Shown here one piece after another: positions 61,548 through 64,000 of a DNA stretch of 64,000 nucleotides. The translations under genes and the position numbers were made by a program. The stretch is from Acidobacteriota bacterium (GTDB lineage: Bacteria; Acidobacteriota; Vicinamibacteria; Vicinamibacterales; UBA2999), in the NCBI GenBank assembly GCA_030697165.1, contig JAUYQQ010000023.1, positions 62,001-126,000 on the forward strand, written 5' to 3'. Position 1 is the first letter of the stretch. Each line of letters opens with the position of its first letter. The notes beneath the pieces are model-generated. The model made no database searches and had not been told where the DNA came from. It worked only from the letters and a program-made list of their open reading frames with translations.

Positions 61548-62801
61548 ATGAACAAGATCATCCTGTGCGTCATCGCCGGCCTGATTGCGGCCGCCGCAAG
61601 CACCTCGAGCACGGCCGGAGCGGCCCAGGGCGCAGCCATCACGCCGCAGGCCATTCCCTCTCCGGCCTCAGGCACGTCAGCGCAGCCGCAGTTGACGGTC
61701 TCGTCGCGTGGGGTGCTCCTCAGTTGGATCGAGCGTACCGGCGATCTCGCCACCTTGAAGTTCGCGGAGCGCACTGCCTCGGGATGGACTGACGCGCGCA
61801 CGGTGGCGTCGGGCCGCGACTGGTTCGTCAACTGGGCCGACGTGCCGTCGGTCATGCGCCTGCCCAATGGCACGCTCGTCGGCCACTGGCTGCAGAAGAG
61901 TGGCCCCGACACCTATGCCTACGACGTGCGGCTGTCGTACTCGAAGGACGAAGGGAAGACCTGGTCGCCGTCGTTCGTTCCCCATCACGACGGCACCAAG
62001 ACCGAGCACGGCTTCGCTTCGCTGTTTCCGCTGGGCGACGGCCTGGGCGCCATCTGGCTCGACGGCCGCAACATGAAGTCCGCCGGCGGTCACGACGAAC
62101 ACGGCGGTGGCGGCGTCATGACCGTGCACTTTGGCCGGTTCGACAAGAACTGGAAGCAGGTCGAGGAATCCGTCGTCGACGCGCGCGTCTGCGAATGCTG
62201 CCCCACCGCCGCGACCGTGACCAGCGAGGGCGTGATTGCGGCCTTCCGCGATCGCAGCGACGGCGAAATTCGCGACATCTACACGTCGCGCCTCGTGAAC
62301 GGCAAGTGGTCCGAGCCGGCGGCGGTGCATGCCGACGGGTGGAAGATCGCCGCGTGCCCCGTGAACGGTCCCGCGTTAAGCGCCTCCGGGCGCAATGTGG
62401 CGGCGTCGTGGTTCACAGTAAAAGGAGACGCTGTGAAGGGCGAGCAGGGCCAGGCCTACCTGGCTTTCTCGAGCGACGCCGGACGCACTTACGGCGCGCC
62501 CATTCGTGTGGACGATGGCGGATCGCTGGGGCGAGTGGATGTGGCGTTGGTGCCCGACGGCAGCGCGGCGGTGGCCACGTGGATTGAGTTCGCCGATCAG
62601 CGGTCGCAATTCCGCGCCCGGCGCATCGACCGCACCGGCGCGCGCTCGGCCCCCGTGACCATTGCCGGCCTCGCCGGCGGCCGGTCCAGTGGCTACCCGC
62701 GCATGGCCCTGAACGGCCGCGAGTTGGTGTTCGCGTGGACCGAGTCGAGCGCTGGCGGCGCCATGCAGGTGAAGACGGCCACGGCCGTGCTGCCGCAGTA
62801 A
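61548..62801 (+). CDS. secreted sialidase-fold protein with CxCC motif
   Basis: 417 residues; signal peptide MNKIILCVIAGLIAAAAS. Asp-box-like repeats (YSKDEGKTWSPS, SSDAGRTYGAP) point to a six-bladed propeller. Cys215, Cys217 and Cys218 (VCECCPTAATV) and Cys270 (IAACPVNGPAL) are conserved-looking and may bind metal or form disulphides. No sialidase arginine triad is evident. The cytochrome c gene follows by 8 nt, so the pair may be functionally linked. Confidence 0.8.
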   Translation: MNKIILCVIAGLIAAAASTSSTAGAAQGAAITPQAIPSPASGTSAQPQLTVSSRGVLLSWIERTGDLATLKFAERTASGWTDARTVASGRDWFVNWADVPSVMRLPNGTLVGHWLQKSGPDTYAYDVRLSYSKDEGKTWSPSFVPHHDGTKTEHGFASLFPLGDGLGAIWLDGRNMKSAGGHDEHGGGGVMTVHFGRFDKNWKQVEESVVDARVCECCPTAATVTSEGVIAAFRDRSDGEIRDIYTSRLVNGKWSEPAAVHADGWKIAACPVNGPALSASGRNVAASWFTVKGDAVKGEQGQAYLAFSSDAGRTYGAPIRVDDGGSLGRVDVALVPDGSAAVATWIEFADQRSQFRARRIDRTGARSAPVTIAGLAGGRSSGYPRMALNGRELVFAWTESSAGGAMQVKTATAVLPQ

Positions 62802-62809
62802 GACGGTCC

Positions 62810-63457
62810 ATGAAGCGCGCGCTACGATTCGCCGCCTGGCTGTTGTTGTTGCTGGCGTTGGTGGTGACCGGCGCCATGCTGGTGGTGCAGGGCCGCGGCG
62901 TCAGCGCCCGGCCCCAACCGTCATGGATCGAGACGCGCGCCGCGCTGTTCCTGCGCGGGTGGCTGACGCCGCCCATGTACAAGGGCCTGCGCAATCCCGT
63001 CACCGCCACCCCCGGCAACTTTGCGGACGCCCGGCAGCACTTCGCGGATCACTGCGCCAGTTGCCATGCGAATGACGGCAGCGGCAATACCGAGATGGGC
63101 CAGTCGTTCTACCCCAAGGCGCCCGACATGCGCCTGCCGCGCACGCAGGAGTTGAGCGACGGCGAGATCTTCTACTTCATTGAGAACGGCATCCGGCTCA
63201 CCGGCATGCCCGCCTGGAGCACGGGCACCCCCGAAGGCGAAAAAGCCAGTTGGGAGCTGGTCCACTTCATCCGCCGCCTGTCGGCGCTGACTTCCGAAGA
63301 CCTGGCGATCATGGAGCGCTTCAACCCCACCTCGCGCGACGTGTTCGAGGAAGAGCTGCGAATCGAGCGCTTCCTGAGCGGCGAAACCCCCGACCCACCA
63401 GCCCCACCCGTCTCACCCGCCCCCGATCCCCACGCCGGCCATGAACCCCCGAAATAG
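62810..63457 (+). CDS. membrane-anchored monoheme cytochrome c
   Basis: 215 residues. N-terminal anchor (FAAWLLLLLALVVTGAMLVV), heme site HCASCHAND (Cys82, Cys85, His86), distal Met133 in LTGMPAW. The tail is Pro-rich (PDPPAPPVSPAPDP), coded by C-rich tandem units. It is the second gene after the zinc ribbon with the sialidase-like protein between. A periplasmic electron carrier. Confidence 0.92.
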   Translation: MKRALRFAAWLLLLLALVVTGAMLVVQGRGVSARPQPSWIETRAALFLRGWLTPPMYKGLRNPVTATPGNFADARQHFADHCASCHANDGSGNTEMGQSFYPKAPDMRLPRTQELSDGEIFYFIENGIRLTGMPAWSTGTPEGEKASWELVHFIRRLSALTSEDLAIMERFNPTSRDVFEEELRIERFLSGETPDPPAPPVSPAPDPHAGHEPPK

Positions 63458-63512
63458 GGCCGGTTTCACCACGAATTTCGATCCCACTTGAGCAAGATGA
63501 GGCACAATGGCT

Positions 63513-63534
63513 TATAATTGAGACTTAGTCTCAA
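63513..63534 (+). promoter_or_regulatory. feo promoter with Fur-like 8-1-8 palindrome
   Basis: TATAAT at 63513-63518 overlaps TTGAGACTTAGTCTCAA at 63518-63534, a perfect inverted repeat around one central base. The half-site spacing and TGAGACT core fit a Fur- or DtxR-type iron box. Sitting at the +1 of feoAB, it suggests iron-dependent repression. The remaining 63458-63512 shows nothing further. Confidence 0.6.
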
Positions 63535-63553
63535 CTTTGGGTTATTCACCATT

Positions 63554-63787
63554 GTGATCAGAAAACACGCTTCCCTCGCCGCCCTGCCGGTCGGCGGTAC
63601 CGCCACCGTCGCCCACGTTCGCGGTGAGCGCGCCGTGGTTCGCCGCCTGCTGGAAATTGGCCTGGTGCCGGGCACGACGGTCACCATGCGACGCGTCGCG
63701 CCCATGGGCGATCCGATCGAGCTGAAGGTGCGCAACTTCGCGCTGTCAATTCGCCGGTCCGAAGCGCTCGGCATCGAAATCGAGTGA
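63554..63787 (+). CDS. feoA: ferrous iron transport protein A
   Basis: 77 residues from GTG 63554 (VIRKHASLAALPVGGTATVAHV). The SH3-like FeoA core is clear: RRLLEIGLVPGTTVTMRRVAPMGDPIELKVRNFALSIRRSEA. It regulates FeoB in the inner membrane. A longer in-frame reading to 63518 would start inside the palindrome. Stop codon lies in a 12-bp direct repeat shared with the feoB start. Confidence 0.95.
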   Translation: MIRKHASLAALPVGGTATVAHVRGERAVVRRLLEIGLVPGTTVTMRRVAPMGDPIELKVRNFALSIRRSEALGIEIE

Positions 63788-63798
63788 CGCGGCATCGA

Positions 63799-64000
63799 GT
63801 GACGCCGCTTCCCATCGTTCTGGTTGCCGGCAACCCCAACTCAGGCAAGTCCACGCTCTTCAACGCGCTCACCGGCGCGCGCGCCCACGTCGCCAACTAT
63901 CCCGGCGTCACGATCGATCGGGTCGCGGCGACGCTGGCCGGCGCCGACGGCAACGCGTTCGAACTGGTTGACCTACCCGGCACTTACGGCCTGAGCGCGC
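63799..64000 (+). CDS. feoB: ferrous iron transporter FeoB (5' part)
   Basis: Only the first 67 codons are in the window. GTG at 63799 (VTPLPIVLVAGNPNSGKSTLFNAL) gives the G1 motif. HVANYPGVTIDRV is the G2 region and ELVDLPGTYGLSA the G3 motif. It is the N-terminal G domain of the ferrous iron permease. Confidence 0.95.
   Translation, partial: MTPLPIVLVAGNPNSGKSTLFNALTGARAHVANYPGVTIDRVAATLAGADGNAFELVDLPGTYGLSA

Overview
The window is dense, high-GC bacterial chromosome (about two thirds G+C by eye). It has almost no long intergenic space and no visible rRNA, tRNA, insertion sequence, prophage or CRISPR array. The best guess is Acidobacteriota, class Vicinamibacteria or close. The reasons are an acidobacterial-type duplicated permease (ADOP, 16884-19508) paired with a PadR regulator, a DUF885 metallohydrolase, YtcJ-like amidohydrolases, a sialidase-like/cytochrome c pair, and many promoter-proximal short repeat arrays. 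The placement is inference; no marker gene was searched.

Layout. 1-2.8 kb: amidohydrolase (cut by the window edge), a small membrane protein, a RibD/DHFR-like reductase flanked by two copies of a 27-bp palindromic site, and a HELQH protein. 2.9-8.8 kb: penicillin-acylase-type Ntn hydrolase, outer-membrane barrel, HEAT/DUF349 protein. 9.1-13.8 kb: ArsR-methyltransferase fusion translationally coupled to metH. 14-16.8 kb: secreted protein and membrane-anchored PQQ propeller. 16.9-23.7 kb: divergent efflux locus, ADOP plus PadR against a MacA/MacB-like tripartite set. 23.7-24.1 kb: hicBA. 24.2-35.2 kb: mostly minus-strand operons (aldo/keto reductase, MFS, quinone reductase; histidine kinase, epimerase, DUF885; MBL hydrolase, DUF6526, small ORF; AIM24; TerB-like). 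35.4-44.9 kb: ABC exporter, apaG, UbiD-like decarboxylase, decayed amidohydrolase, ettA, VOC protein, broken M16 peptidase. 45-50 kb: dut, dinB, cyclophilin, second HELQH protein, ExeA-type ATPase with SPOR, rsgA. 51-56.6 kb: GntR/ABC-2 operon, two alpha/beta hydrolases (one frameshifted), TerC, hypothetical. 56.7-64 kb: gdh, typA, an HTH plus nucleotidyltransferase pair, zinc ribbon, sialidase-like protein, cytochrome c, feoA and partial feoB.

Two signals run through the whole window. First, many genes start 5-9 nt downstream of a TANNNT -10 box with no Shine-Dalgarno, which points to widespread leaderless transcription. Second, several unrelated families of 7-9 bp tandem arrays, often ending in an inverted copy, sit 0-15 nt upstream of those -10 boxes. 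Related repeats have also entered coding regions in frame (metH, PQQ protein, TerB-like, MacA-like, an alpha/beta hydrolase). Together these suggest small non-autonomous repeat elements that are reshaping promoters and protein linkers.

The best candidate for an undescribed system is the two-gene operon at 60016-61243. It encodes a winged-helix protein and a minimal nucleotidyltransferase, under a palindromic leaderless promoter, and resembles AbiE/MenTA-type toxin-antitoxin modules in organisation. Three genes look degraded: the M16 peptidase (43470-44922), the YtcJ-like amidohydrolase (39592-40710) and the hydrolase at 54566-55287.
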